This document shows, piece by piece, positions 25,291 through 37,054 of a DNA stretch of 64,000 bases. The stretch covers positions 37,872,503-37,936,502 of the forward strand of contig CM033396.1 in assembly GCA_019426215.1 (NCBI GenBank), read 5' to 3'. Origin of the DNA: Buddleja alternifolia (taxonomy: Eukaryota > Streptophyta > Magnoliopsida > Lamiales > Scrophulariaceae). A model generated the notes under the pieces. That model did not search any database, had not been told where the DNA came from, and saw nothing but the letters and a program-made list of their open reading frames with translations. The position numbers and the translations under genes are program-made. Position 1 is the first letter of the stretch, and the number at the start of each line of letters is the position of its first letter.

Positions 25291-28200
25291 GTGGTATGCT
25301 ATGATGCTTACACACGGACATTGCATGATATGGACACGAGACACGACAATTCTTAAAAAATTAGGACACGGATACGGACATGGATGCTCATATTATACAT
25401 ATATTTTTATATATATAATATGTTATAAACTTATGAATTGTGAATAATTGAGTACATATTAGACAATAATCAACAATTCAACAAAAAAGAAAACTCAACA
25501 TTAAACAAAAAATAAACATGTCCTAAATCCAAAACAAGAAAATACATAATCATTCGAACCTTGAAAACAAATAACGCTAAAAGAGTTCTAAAGCAATATC
25601 AAGTTCAGAAGAAACATATAGACCACTAGACTAAACAAAACATAGCTTTTGATTTAACATTACAAAGAAATAAAAATAACTTATTCATTCATATTAGTTG
25701 AACCATCATGATCACTATGAGGTACTTCACCGACATCATCCATCAAAAAATTAGACTCTATTTCAGGTTCATCAAGGGATAGATTTGCAATCTCTCGAAT
25801 GCCAACATCATCACTGGCCTTAAATGCATCTCCAGCTACATCCCACATTTTGGAGTCACCTTTCATGTACTCGGGAGTGTTCCTTGAAAATAAAATAAAA
25901 GACGAAGATTGTTGTGCACGAAAACTAAGTCTTGAGCACGTTGTAGAGTAATTTGATTTCTTCTTGCTGAATATATAAATGCATAAGTACTCCAATTTCA
26001 CTCGTAACAAGAAGATCAAGTAATGTGACCACGTAACTTTTCAGAAATAATTTGAAAATAAGGTACCCTTGCGCCATGAACTAACCACCATCGCTTCAGA
26101 TTCATTGTCCATCTCTCCTGCAAGGATTCTAAATCGGCAAGGGTATTAAGCCATCCAAAAAATTTGCAAGTTCTGTATTCACTTGTACTCGTGCCTCTTC
26201 ATTAGGAAAAAGGCGCTTCAAGCATATTTTCCTCATCTTACAAATTTCCACATCGTTTTGTGGCAGAGTGAGGTTTAGATGTTCACTTTATCGCTGACTT
26301 ATCAAGCACCTATGTAATAAAATATTCATTATAAACAATATAAAAATAAACTAAAATGAAATATTAAATATTTAGAATTCAAAATAAAATAAGTTGAGTA
26401 CCTTGCGTTCAAAGAATGAGCTAGACAATGTAATGGAGTATTACTTTTGCTCCAGCTATCCTCCAATATTGTGCACACAATACACCAAAAGCTTGAATCC
26501 TTGTGATCCTTCTTCTTCTCATGTCGATATATAGCTACTTTCACTCGGGTTATCATCGAATCCCACATCTCATAAACCATGTGAAGACAAAGTTTGTCTG
26601 TATCACATGCCCTAAGCATGTCATAAATAGGCTCAGTGAAAGCAACAACATAATCAATCGAATCCCACCACAAATCATCCAATAACTTCCCTTTCACGAT
26701 TTTTGTTCTAAAAAGAACATCATCACGATATCAAGACCATTGCTCACTAATAAATATAGTTTGCAATTGTTATTTTATGAACCTAAATCTTCTTAGAATA
26801 ATTATGACAGAAGCTAAGCGAGTCCCAGCAATAGGGAGCAATTTCTGTTTTGAGAATTCATTGAACATAACAAGCCTCATGGAATGATTTACTATGATAT
26901 TTTTAAGCATCACGGCCGACCCAACAAGCTCACTAATCTAATGGCATTCATCATATGTGATTTCATTTGCCTTAGTGTTCTTGGCGGCACAAATTTTCAA
27001 AGCAAGATTGGGTGTGTGCACTACATAAAATGTCCAAAAGACATGTGGATGTGTTTGTTCAACCAAACCAGCTGCTTTACAAACATGAGCGTTATCAGTG
27101 ATTATTTGAACTACATTAGAAACACCAATCTCGACCATCACTTCCTTAATCAAAGAAAAAATAAACTACTTATCTTTGTACTCTCTCTCACACAAATAAC
27201 AGCTCGTATAAATATCATTCCACCCTCATTAACAGCCACAAAGTTAATCAATGACCTTCTTTGAGGATCTGTCCAACCATTCCATACTAGAGTCACACCT
27301 TATTGTGTCCATGTCGCTTTAGCTGGTTCAAGCAACTTCTCCACATTGGCTTTCTCTTTTACCAACAATTTCATCCTTGAAGTATTTTAGCTTGGCGGGA
27401 CATAACCTAAAATGCGATGATTTGCAGCAAAGGAAAAGGCAGTAACATAACGTGGGATTTTGGCAAGGTTAAAAGGAAGTCTCGATGAATAAAACATCAT
27501 TGATATTCACCATCTAGTTGGTATTTCTCCCAAATATTAAATGCTCTGTCCAGTGGACTATCATCTTCTGTCCCTTTTTTTTTGGTTCATAACTTTCTTG
27601 CCAAAATACGGAGGCGTTAACTGCATCCATAGATACCGAATAAAAGGATAGATGACTAGAACTAGAACTAGAACTAGAACGTGGTAAAGAAACCATTTTT
27701 GGTTGACTTTTTTGTCTTCTTTGTGCAGCTTCATCTTTTAATTTTCTCATTTTAGATGTCTGACTAACAGTAACCTTTGGACATGTTTTAAATCCATTTC
27801 CTACAACTTTTAGTAAGTGTCCTTTTACGCTTGAATATGAACCTTTGTATGTTGACTTGCAAAAGTTACATGTAAATGGAAAATTTCCACCCCTTCTTTA
27901 GTTTTTTCATGCTTTGTCACATATCTCCATAAAGGCCTAGCATCATCCAAAGGACCTTTGTCACCCCCACTTTGACTTGCATTGCTCAAAATCATTGTTA
28001 ATTATTCACTATTTGTATATGAGCAACCTGTATTTTCACAAAATAACAACTTATTAATTATATACACACACGTAAGAATCAATGTCATAATTCGTTCCTA
28101 AGACTAGTATTAAACATGTAAGATTTCCTAAGGCATTTCAGAAAGTGGGAAAAGTAGAAAACAGTAGAAACTTCATTGTGTAACTAAGAGATTAATTATA

Positions 28201-28824
28201 TTATATATATATATACATTTACATTAAAAATAATATTTATGTAAAGCTTCATGCCTTCAGGCATCATCATAAATCATAATTGTAATCCATAACAAATAGT
28301 AAATAGTAAATACTAATAGTATTGTGGAATAAAGAACTAAATAGACTAATTAAAATTATAAAATAAAAATATTATACATAGGGTTTAAAATTGGGAAATT
28401 GAGTATAATTTTAGGATCCCAAAATTGAGAGTGGTATCCTTACCTTCAGTCGACGGTGGCAGCGACTTCTCAATTTTTGGCGACAGCAACTGTTTTCCAA
28501 CGACGGCGGTAGAACCCCAAGTTTCTTTTCTTTTCTTTTCTCCAAGAAATACAAGTCTCCTATTACCGAAGTGTGTTGGTGAATGGTGAGATGAAATGAA
28601 ATATCTATTCAGTTTTTTTTTTTTTTTGCCTCAAAAAATTTTTAAATGTCAAAATCACCCTCGAAGTGTCTTGAAAGTGTCAAACAACCATGTGCCGTGT
28701 CCGACAATGTGTCCTAAGTTTTTATTTTTATTTTCATTTTGAGCACATTTTTTTCGTGTCCAATACTGTGCTGTCGGGTTTGTGTCCTCCGTGTGTCCGA
28801 CACTGCGCGGGGTAATTTTTCGGA
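25290..28824. mobile_element. Degenerate hAT transposon (DUF659 type) inserted in the outer copia
   Basis: The 3.5-kb insert separates the gag and protease parts of the outer copia. Both ends are rich in GGACACG/CGTGTCC words (left 25,308-25,400; right 28,690-28,805), the subterminal pattern usual for this hAT group. Possible ends are acacacgga on the left and, inverted, acactccga on the right. A clean 8-bp target duplication could not be read. A decayed - strand transposase fills the centre. Confidence 0.7.
25681..27990 (-). pseudogene. hAT transposase relic
   Basis: Read on the - strand, a BED-finger-like region (27,750-27,990) is followed by a basic stretch (KMRKLKDEAAQRRQKSQPKM) and a Ser run. 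Next comes a DUF659-like catalytic piece (VSNVVQIITDNAHVCKAAG at 26,940-27,150). A region LLDDLWWDSIDYVVAFTEPI (26,330-26,700) and an acidic C-terminal tail (25,681-26,019) complete it. Many stops and frameshifts separate the pieces. Order and motifs fit a BED-DUF659-hAT transposase; it cannot make an active enzyme. Confidence 0.75.
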
Positions 28825-29326
28825 GTGTCTATGCATCAGAGGTGGTATGTGGATATAGGTTGCAGTAACCACATGAGTGGAAGTAAGTCTTCTTTCTCTT
28901 ATTTGAATGAAGCTTATTCTACTGAGAGTTTTGGTGATCGTTCTGTTAATGTGATGGAAAAAAGTGATATTACAATAAGAACCAGGAACGGCTTAGTGGA
29001 AACGATTTCTAATGTGTTGTATGTTCTTGATTTGAAAGGTAATTTATTAAGTGCAAGTAAATTACAAGAAAAAGGCTATGTGATCACTATTAAGAATGGT
29101 GCTTGTGAAATTTATGATCCTGCTAGAGCTGTAATTGCATTAGTTCAGATGAGCTCAAGCAGATTGTTTCCATTAAAGATTGAAAGTGTTCCATTTTGTT
29201 CAATGACTCAAATGAGAAAGATCTCATCGTTGTGGCGTTTTCGATTTGGCCATTTGAGTTTTTGGTGGATTAAAGACTCTCCAATAGAAATACATCGCAA
29301 AAGGTCTTCCTCCAATTACTGTTCCT
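28825..29326 (+). pseudogene. Outer copia: protease / pre-integrase fragment
   Basis: WYVDIGCSNHMSGSKSSF is the copia aspartic-protease motif with the catalytic DTG/DSG changed to DIG. It continues through ISNVLYVLDLKGNLLSASKL to a degraded pre-integrase segment (SSLWRFRFGHLSFWWI). The frame breaks off exactly at 29,326, where the inner copia LTR begins, and resumes at 34,355. Confidence 0.8.
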
Positions 29327-29818
29327 TGTTAGGAATCAATGTGCATAAATGAACTTAAAAGTAAAGAGAAAGCAAGAAAAAGAGACAACGATTTTACGTG
29401 ATTCGGCAAATTGCCTACGTCCACGGACCTATGCTAGAGAAATTTTATTATTCTTGTGAGAGAGATTCAATTACAATTAAGAGAATTTCATCTACTTATA
29501 TGTTATACACTTGGAGACTAAGATATAATGACCTAAACCGAGTAGGTAACTCAAAACTTGCCAAAATTACACAAAAACGCGTAAAATTAATGCTCCCAGC
29601 GTCGGACCCACGCCTAGGCACCGAAAGGCCACGCCTGGGCGCCATTATGCCGGCGCCTAGGCGCCGTTATGGCCACGCCTGGGCGCCGCCGACAGTAGCC
29701 TCGGCCCTTCTCCTGCGTGCCGCGCCTGGGCGCGTATATGAATGCGCCTGGGCGCCGTTCCGGCTCAATTTCTTCTTCCTTTGGCACCTTGATTTGTCTC
29801 CACACTTTAAACCCATCA
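29327..29818 (-). repeat. 3' LTR of the inner copia
   Basis: This is the element's 3' LTR, since the element reads right to left. It ends at the polypurine tract side. It contains GC-rich GCGCCTGGGCGCC-type repeats at about 29,600-29,760, in sharp contrast to the AT-rich surroundings. Confidence 0.93.
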
Positions 29819-29832
29819 ATCTCCCACTTGGA
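29819..29832 (-). other. Polypurine tract of the inner copia
   Basis: On the - strand, AAGTGGGAGAT directly abuts the 3' LTR. This is the expected plus-strand primer of a copia element. Confidence 0.7.
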
Positions 29833-29932
29833 GACCAAACTCAAAGTAGAAACACAACCTCTTCATCAAACTCCATGACTCTTCATTTTCCAAATGAAAG
29901 CACTCTCTTTCTAGCATAAGTCGGCCTCCTCA

Positions 29933-32900
29933 TCACATAAGTTCGAGGCCAACTGAGGCCATGCAAAACCTCAGTTTCTCGGTGGTAACTCCCTTAGTTA
30001 ACATATCCGCCGGATTCTTCGCACCAAGCACCTTCTTCAACTCCAAAGTCCTATCATCTATCATCTCTCGAATATGATGATACTTCAATTGAATATGCTT
30101 CGTCCTCGAGTGAAACACCGGATTCTTTGCCAAACAAATAGCACTTTGACTATCACTATAAAGCGCACAATCTTGTTGCTCCTTATCTATCTCCCTCAGA
30201 AAGTTCTTCAACCAAACCATCTTTTTGCCCGCTTCTGAAATAGCAATGTACTCAGCCTCGGTTGTGGAGAGTGCTACACACTTTTGTAGCCTAGAAGTCC
30301 AACTTATTGCAGTGCCACCTACAGTGTAAATGTACCCCGATGTACTCTTCCGACCATCTTGATCACCACCTAAATCTGCATCCACGAAGCCCTCCAAAGT
30401 AACACTACTGCCCGAAAAACACCAGCACATACTCGATGTACCCCTCAAATACCTCAGTAGCCACTTTACTGCTTCCCAATGCTTTAACCCCGGATTAGCC
30501 ATATATCGACTCACAACCCCCACTGCATGAGCTATATCCGGCCTTGTACACACCATTGCATACATTAAACTCCCAATGGCAGAGGCATAGGGAACCTTTG
30601 CCATTTGATCTCGCTCCTCCTCAGTTTTAGGTGATGGTTCCTTGCTTAACTTGAAATGACTCCCCAAAGGTGTACTTCTAGACTTTGCATTTGAGATTGC
30701 AAATCTAGCAAGTACCTTTTCAATGTACTTCTCTTGAGTCAACTTGAGACTCCCACTCGACCTATCTCGAATGATCCTCATCCCGAGGATTGTATTTGCA
30801 GCTCCCAAGTCTTTCATCTCAAATTCTGTGGATAGTTGCTTCTTCAACTTATCAATTTCTCTCATGCTAGACCCAACCACTAACATATCATCCACATACA
30901 GTAGCAATATTATGTAACAATCCCTAAACTTCTTGAAATAAACATTTAACACCTAGTATATCCACTACTAGCCATGAAGGTGTCAAACTTCTTATACCAT
31001 TGCCTCGGAGCTTGTTTAAGTCCATACAAGCTTTTCTCTAGCTTGCATACAAGGTCTTCTCGTCCATTCTCCAGAAAACCTTCCGGTTGAACCATGTAGT
31101 TTTCCTCCTCCAATTCTCCATGAAGGAATGCCGTTTTTACATCTAATTGCTCAAGATGCAAATCCTCTGCAGCAACAACACTTAGAATCATCCTAATAGT
31201 AGTCAACTTGACAACCGGCAAAAATATTTCAGTGTAGTCAATCCCTTCCTTCTGCTGGAACCCTTTGACCACCAACCTCGCCTTGTACCTTTTACTACCA
31301 TCCGGTTCATCCTTAACCCGGAATACCCACTTGTTCTGCAAAGCCCGTTTCCCCTTCGGTAACTCAGTCAACCTCCAAGTTCTATTTCTCTCAAGCGAGC
31401 TCATTTCATCCTTCATGGCTAGCTCCCATTTGAGAGAATCTCCCACACTTGTCGCCTCTTTGTACGACTCGGGCTCACCCGAATCCGTTAAAAGTAAATA
31501 GTGTAAGGAAGGGGAATACCTCATGTTTGGTTTAGGAGTTCTACTCGATCTTCTCAAGGTTGGTGGTGGAGTCTCTGGATCATCCTCGATCCTATTCTCA
31601 GTGTCATTCCCAGCAACCTTGTCTAGAGTGATCTCTTTCAGTATCGCCTTTGGTTTCTCATTTTCCTCAGTCTCTGCTCCAAGTCTATCCTAGTAAAGCA
31701 CCCTTTCGTTGAACGTGACATCCTTATGCCTTATGATTTTGTTGTTTTGGTAATCCCAGAACCGATACCCAAAACTCTCTCCTCCATAGCCAATAAAGAT
31801 GCACTTCTGTGCCTTAGGATCCAACTTATCCCTGTCATTAGAACTTCGCAAGACATAAGATAAACAACCAAATATTTTTAAATGCGATAAATTTACCTCC
31901 TTTCCAGACCAAACCTCCTCCGGTATTTTGAAGTCCAACGGTACTGAAGGTCCCCGGTTGATGAGGTAAGCCGTCGTGCTCACTGCATCAGCCCAAAATG
32001 TCTTTGGCAACCCAGAGTGAAGCCTCATGCTCCTAGCTCGTTCATTCAAAGTCCTATTCATCCGCTCTGTAATCCCATTCTGCTGCGGAGTCCCCGGAAT
32101 AGTCTTGATCATCTTGATCCCATTCTCTGCACAATAGTCTTTGAATTCTTGGCTATCATACTCCCCGCCATTATTCGACCTTAGACACTTCGATCTCAAC
32201 CCCGTTTCATTCTCGACTTCTGCCTTCCACTTCCTAAAGGTATTAAACACATCCGACTTATTTTTCAGAAAATAGACCCATACCTTTAGAGTGGAATCAT
32301 CTATGAAGGTGACATAGTATCTCGACCCTCCAAGTGACTGTATGGGAGCCGGTCCCCATACATCAGTATGCACAAGCTCCAACTTCTCTGCCTTCGGTTC
32401 TCTACCCGTCTTGGAAAAGCTTACCTTTTTCTGCTTCCCAAGCACACAGTCTTCGCAAAGACCCAATTCAACCGACTTTGAGATTGGTAGCTTCCCCTTG
32501 GATGCCATGATTTTCATTCCCTTCTCACTCATATGCCCAAGTCGCCTATGCCATAAGTGAACATCCTCTATAGCCTCGACTGTAGAAAATGAGTCCTTCT
32601 TTATTTCTGTGGTATACAGAGTCCCCGACTTCTTACCACGAGCCACCACCAGATTACCTTTGGTGATTTTCCATACACCACCACCAAACACCGTGGTGTA
32701 CCCATCACTGTCAATTTGACCCATTGAGATCGAATTCTTCCTCAACCCCGGAACATGTCTCACATCATGCAGTTTCAATTGCATTCTCTGTGCCCTCGTT
32801 ATAGTGACATCACCCTTACTAACAATTTCCAAGGGTTTGTCATCTGCAAGAAAAACCTTTCCAAATTTTCTAGAAACATAATTTGTTAGATAATTCTTAC

Positions 32901-33821
32901 ATGAAGTAGCATGGAACGACGCACCTGAATCCAGGACCCATTGGTCAACTGGACTGTCAACACAGCAAACCAAAGCATCTCCGACGTCGTCTACTGCTGC
33001 GTTTTCTTGTTGATGTTCCCGGTTTTGATTCTGACCCCCCTTTTCAGGACAATCCCTCTTGTAATGGCCTTTCTTCCCACAGCCCCAGCAATCAGCCTTA
33101 TTGCGCGGTTTTGACTTCCCTCGCCCCTTTGATTTGGATCGACCTCTACCTTTCTGACCACCCCGTTGAACACCTCTTCCTCTACTCTCTGCACTCAATG
33201 CAGCAGATGTGAGTTCTCCTGATTTCCTCCGGTGAATATCCTCGCTCAAAATCAGATCCCGAATCTCCTGAAGTTTCAACTTCCTTTGGCCAGACGAACT
33301 ACTCACAGCAGTTACCGTCGCACTCCAACTATCCGGTAATGAAGACAATAAAATTAAGGCCCTTACCTCATCCTCGAAATTAATATCAACCGAGCTCAAC
33401 TGAGTGATGATCACGTTGAACTCGTTGATATGGTTGGTCACCGATCCTCCCTCCGTTATCCTCAAATTGAATAAATGTCTCATCAGATAGACTTTATTCG
33501 ATGCGGATGGCTTCTCATACATATTGGATAACGCCTTCATCAAACCCGCTGTTGTAGTTTGATCTAGGATGTTAAACATCACATTTCTTGATAACGTCAG
33601 TCGAATAACCCCTAGGGTTTGCCTATCCAATAACTCCCAATCCTCGTCTGACATCTTTTCAGGCTTCTTCCCCGACAATGGTTGATGGAGCTAGGCTTCT
33701 TCCCCGACAATGGTTGATGGAGCTTTTTCTGGTACAGATAATCCTCCATCTGTGTTCGCCAGAATCCAAAGTCTTTTCCATCAAATTTGTCAATCTTCAC
33801 TTTTCCTTTTTTAGACGCCAT
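29933..33821 (-). pseudogene. Inner copia gag-pol polyprotein, disabled
   Basis: The copia polyprotein makes capsid, protease, integrase and reverse transcriptase/RNase H. In order on the - strand: gag start MASKKGKVKIDKFDGKDF (33821); zinc knuckle CWGCGKKGHYKRDC; protease WVLDSGASFHAT; pre-integrase HLWHRRLGHMS; and integrase core VHTDVWGPAP...GTPQQNGITERMNRT. Reverse transcriptase follows (NKWVFRVK...LDVKTAFLHG...YGLKQAPRQWYK, then YVDDM), and RNase H ends near SVGLELM. Three lesions are visible: a 32-bp tandem duplication shifts gag at 33661-33724; a TAG stops the frame at 31690-31692 between integrase and reverse transcriptase; and a small deletion/frameshift at about 30,950 lies just before YVDD. 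It is therefore not autonomous. Confidence 0.92.
33661..33724. repeat. 32-bp tandem duplication inside gag
   Basis: Two identical 32-bp units, each starting aggcttcttccccgacaat, lie head to tail. Since 32 is not a multiple of three, the duplication puts the first ~45 gag codons out of frame with the rest. The two reading frames otherwise overlap with the same peptide SGKKP. Confidence 0.95.
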
Positions 33822-33847
33822 TGATTCACACCGATTGATTTAACCCG

Positions 33848-33860
33848 TGCTCTGATACCA
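33848..33860 (-). other. Primer binding site (initiator tRNA-Met type)
   Basis: TGGTATCAGAGCA on the - strand lies two bases inside the 5' LTR. It matches the primer site complementary to the 3' end of initiator tRNA-Met used by most plant copia elements. Confidence 0.9.
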
Positions 33861-33862
33861 GT

Positions 33863-34354
33863 TGTTAGGAATCAATGCGCATAAACGAACTTAAAAGTAA
33901 AGAGAAAGCAAGAAAAAGAGACAACGATTTTACGTGGTTCGACAAATTGCCTACGTCCACAGACCTATGCTAGAGAGATTTTATTATTCTTGTGAGAGAG
34001 ATTCAATTACAATGAAGAGAATTTCATCTACTTATATGTTATACACTTGGAGACTAAGATATAATGACCTAAACTGGGTAGGTAACTCAAAACGTGCCAA
34101 AATTACACAAAACCGCGTAAAATTAACGCTCCCAGCGTCGGACCCACGCCTAGGCGCCGAAAGGCCACGCTTGGGCGCCACTGTGCCGGCGCCTAGGCAC
34201 CGTTATGGCCACACCTGGGCGCCGCCGACAGTAGCCTCAGCCCTTCTCCTGCGTGCCGCGCCTGGGCGCGTATAAGGCTGCGCCTGGGCGCCGTTCCGGC
34301 TCAATTTCTTCTTCCTTTGGCACCTTGATTTGTCTCCACACTTTAAACCCATCA
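33863..34354 (-). repeat. 5' LTR of the inner copia
   Basis: This LTR is the same length (492 bp) as its partner at 29327. It carries the perfect palindrome GGCGCCTAGGCGCC in variant forms at about 34,140-34,300. It is followed by the TTCCT duplication and then by outer-copia integrase sequence. Confidence 0.93.
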
Positions 34355-34359
34355 TTCCT

Positions 34360-34908
34360 TACCAAGTTTGTGAAGATTTTGTTGTTAGTAAACAACACCG
34401 TTCTCAATTTGAAGTCATGGAGAGCGAAAAATATTTTGAAGCTGGTGTACAAAGACATTTGTGGTCCAATAACATATTTTCTAATGGAGGTAGGAAGTAT
34501 TTAATTACTTTCATTGATGATTTTTTCGAAAAAAATAGGGTTTATTTTTTACAGGAAAAATCATAAACTTCTTCTACATTGAAAAGCTTCAAAGCTCGTT
34601 TGGAAAATAGGAAAGACTATTAAAAGTCTAAGAACATATCGTGGTGGCAAATTTTGCTCAAAAGAATTTGAAACATTTTGTGAAAATCATGGCATCCAAA
34701 GAGAGCTTACATAAGCATATACACTACAACAAAATGGTGTATTAGGGAGGAGAAATAGAACAATCCTTAACATAGTGAGAAGCTTGTTGGTAATAGGAAG
34801 ATTTTCAAAGACTTTTTAGCCAAAAGCAATCCAACTATTTTTGTTAAAAACATAACACCAAAAGAGGCTTGGAGTGGGAGAAGACCAGTTGTAGATCACT
34901 TCAAAAAA
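34360..34908 (+). pseudogene. Outer copia: integrase fragment
   Basis: Across several frames the + strand reads VCEDFVVSKQHRSQF, SWRAKNILKLVYKDICGPI, NGGRKYLITFIDDF, then YRGGKFCSKEFETFCENHGIQ and LQQNGV. This is the zinc-binding tail and DDE core of a copia integrase. Stops and frameshifts are frequent. Likeness ends near VVDHFKK at about 34,908. Confidence 0.8.
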
Positions 34909-35171
34909 TTGTAATAATAAATGTGAAAACACACAACGTAAAGAAAACATAATATTTCTCAATGAAATATCTAGGATCACCTTGAAATTAATTGATTATC
35001 TAGTATTTTATTTAGCAAGAAGCAATTAGGTTATTCTAAAGAATATTAGAATTAATTGAAAAAGATTTAAAGTTGCAATTGAAAAAAGGTTATATATATC
35101 ATATCTATATATATTTATATGTAACTAACTAGAACTTCAAACACACACACACATACACACACACATATATA
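34909..35171. repeat. Spacer with (TA)n and (CA)n microsatellites
   Basis: AT-rich sequence ends in a taactagaacttcaaac block followed by (CA)n and (TA)n at 35,141-35,171, right against the MULE end. The same block recurs at 39,131-39,369 and 44,959-45,210. No gene is seen. Confidence 0.6.
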
Positions 35172-35193
35172 GGGTCAAGATCAAATACACACC

Positions 35194-36712
35194 TGTTAGG
35201 AATTTCATGTTAGATGTTTTGATGATGACAATTAGGACTTTGTGTTAGACCCCAAAATATGTAAGTTTGATTTTAGTAGAAAATTTGTATAAGCTTTGAA
35301 GCGTTAGTTTAGTAATAGGCTTATTAGGCTTTGTTTTATTTTACTTTAGATTGTTAGGCTAAGTAGTCTTAGATTGAGCGTCTGATAAATTTTGAGTGAG
35401 TTTATCAGTGGTAAAGTTTGAAGACTCAAGCGCCTGATTTCTGAAAGAAGATAAAAGTCTCCAAGCGTCCAATTGACCAGCCACATCAAGCGTTCCCTTA
35501 TGGGACAGAAGTAATTCCACCTGAATTTATTTCTAAGTCCAGAAGGAGTTTAATGCAAATATTCTCAAAGCATTAAGTGCCAACGGGTATTTAATTCAAA
35601 TGTATTAAATGCTGATAAGAGCATTAAATGTGATAAGCACTTTCAGACGTACGGAGAAGCCACCCTATTGGACTGTCAACTATCTCAGACTGCAGCACCA
35701 ACCTTTTGTGCAGCAGATTTTCAGGAAAAAGGACAAAAGTTGTTCACTCGCGGAAGTGAGAGACACGCGCCTGTGCATGTGTCAAACGGACACTTTCTCC
35801 AAAAATGCCTATAAATAGGACTTCAACAACAAGCCAAAAAAGAAGCAAGCAAGAACATTTTAATCTTCAAGTCGAATTGCTGTTGCATTGAAGTCTCATT
35901 CCTTAAACTCTCAGAAAAGCCAGAATATTCAAGAAAACATTTCCTCTGCTTTTCTTCAATCCCGAGATAGTCAACAAATATCTCAAACATTCTTTTCAAA
36001 GAAACCACTTTCCTACTGAGATATTTCCAAGTTGTTTGAACTTCATCAAAATCAAACAAACCATTTTAGAAAAACCCATCCAAGCCTCGCGATCTGTGTG
36101 AAGTCGAAGTTGGATACTTGCATCATTTCTGGGTGAAAGAAGCAAGGAGATTGAAGTGATTTGGAACAGAAATCTGTGTGATCAAGGAGCTCAAGTCATC
36201 GACATCTATCTCTCCCTATTGTGTAGAAGATTCTGTGTGATTCTTTGAGAATCACTTTAGTGGATTGCCTCCAAGTGTTCAAGGAGAAGAAGGACGTAGT
36301 TGGGATTACATCACCCAATGAACCTTACAAATATTGTGTTATTTACTTTTCAGTTAACTCTTTCATATCATATCATTGCATAAATTGATTAAGTAAAACA
36401 CAATCAAATGCTAAGCAACTAAGAAACTTCTGGTGACGCTAAAGCTTTCAAAAGAAGACTAGAAAAATTATTCCGCTGTGCTAACACTGATTAAAGAACT
36501 GAACGCTTAAACCCACTCGGTCAAAGTATTCAAATCTTGAAGTCTAAGTTAACTCTCTAAAAACAGTCTTCATCATACGCTTAACCTAAGCGTCTATATT
36601 TCTAAGTAAACGCTCAGTCAAGCGTTCACATTTCAAGCGTCCAAAACCATTTTAATACGAAACCTTCTTGAGTCCCCTTCTAGACCCTTTCGTATGCCAC
36701 TTGGGATCAACA
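35194..36712 (+). mobile_element. Solo LTR, ~1.5 kb, inserted in the left TIR of MULE copy 1
   Basis: The 1,519-bp segment starts TGTTAGGAATTT and ends GGGATCAACA. It is flanked by a perfect 5-bp duplication acacc (35189-35193 and 36713-36717). The flanking MULE terminal repeat is continuous once this segment is ignored. A TATAAATA box at 35810-35817 gives the + orientation. No internal retroelement genes are present, so it is a solo LTR left by recombination. The superfamily is not certain; length and ends would fit a large copia (Sirevirus-like) LTR. Confidence 0.85.
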
Positions 36713-37054
36713 ACACCCTATCTTAGATAAGATTTAAGACCCAATATACACCATTGGATCAATTAAATCCAACAGTCCAATTTAATCACTGTAAACGCGC
36801 GGGAAACCAAGATGAATCTGTCTGAGGGGTATTCTGGTAAACTACACACCATTATTCATCAAACCACGTCCTAAAATCACTCCTGCATCTCCCCTGAAAT
36901 CTCTCCCATTTTTAAACCTAAGAAAATTAAACTGTAATATACGATTTCATTGATTGAAATCTCTCTCATTTTTAAACCTAACAAAATTAAACTGTAATAT
37001 ACGATTTCATCGAACCCTAGTTTTTTCTCCCAAACCGATTTTTTTCAGCATAAA

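Larger units (their letters stand above)
29327..34354 (-). mobile_element. Complete but defective Ty1/copia LTR retrotransposon (inner)
   Basis: This 5,028-bp element has two 492-bp LTRs that start TGTTAGGAATCA and end ACCCATCA. It is flanked by a perfect 5-bp duplication TTCCT (29322-29326 and 34355-34359). Transcription runs on the - strand. The LTRs differ at about 22 positions by eye (roughly 4.5%), mostly transitions, so the insertion is of moderate age. It sits inside the integrase coding region of the outer copia. Confidence 0.95.
24590..34908 (+). mobile_element. Old copia-type retroelement (outer), split by two insertions
   Basis: Pieces of one + strand Ty1/copia polyprotein occur in correct order at 24,590-25,290 (gag), 28,825-29,326 (protease and pre-integrase) and 34,355-34,908 (integrase). 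The gaps are filled by a hAT element and by a complete copia element whose TTCCT duplication proves the second gap is an insertion. No LTRs or reverse transcriptase of this element are seen, so it is a truncated relic. It is the oldest layer of the nest. Confidence 0.8.

Noticed and set aside
29398..29919. 173-codon + frame rich in Pro/Arg/Ala
   Set aside because: Runs across the GC-rich LTR repeat of the inner copia; an artefact of the GCGCC words.
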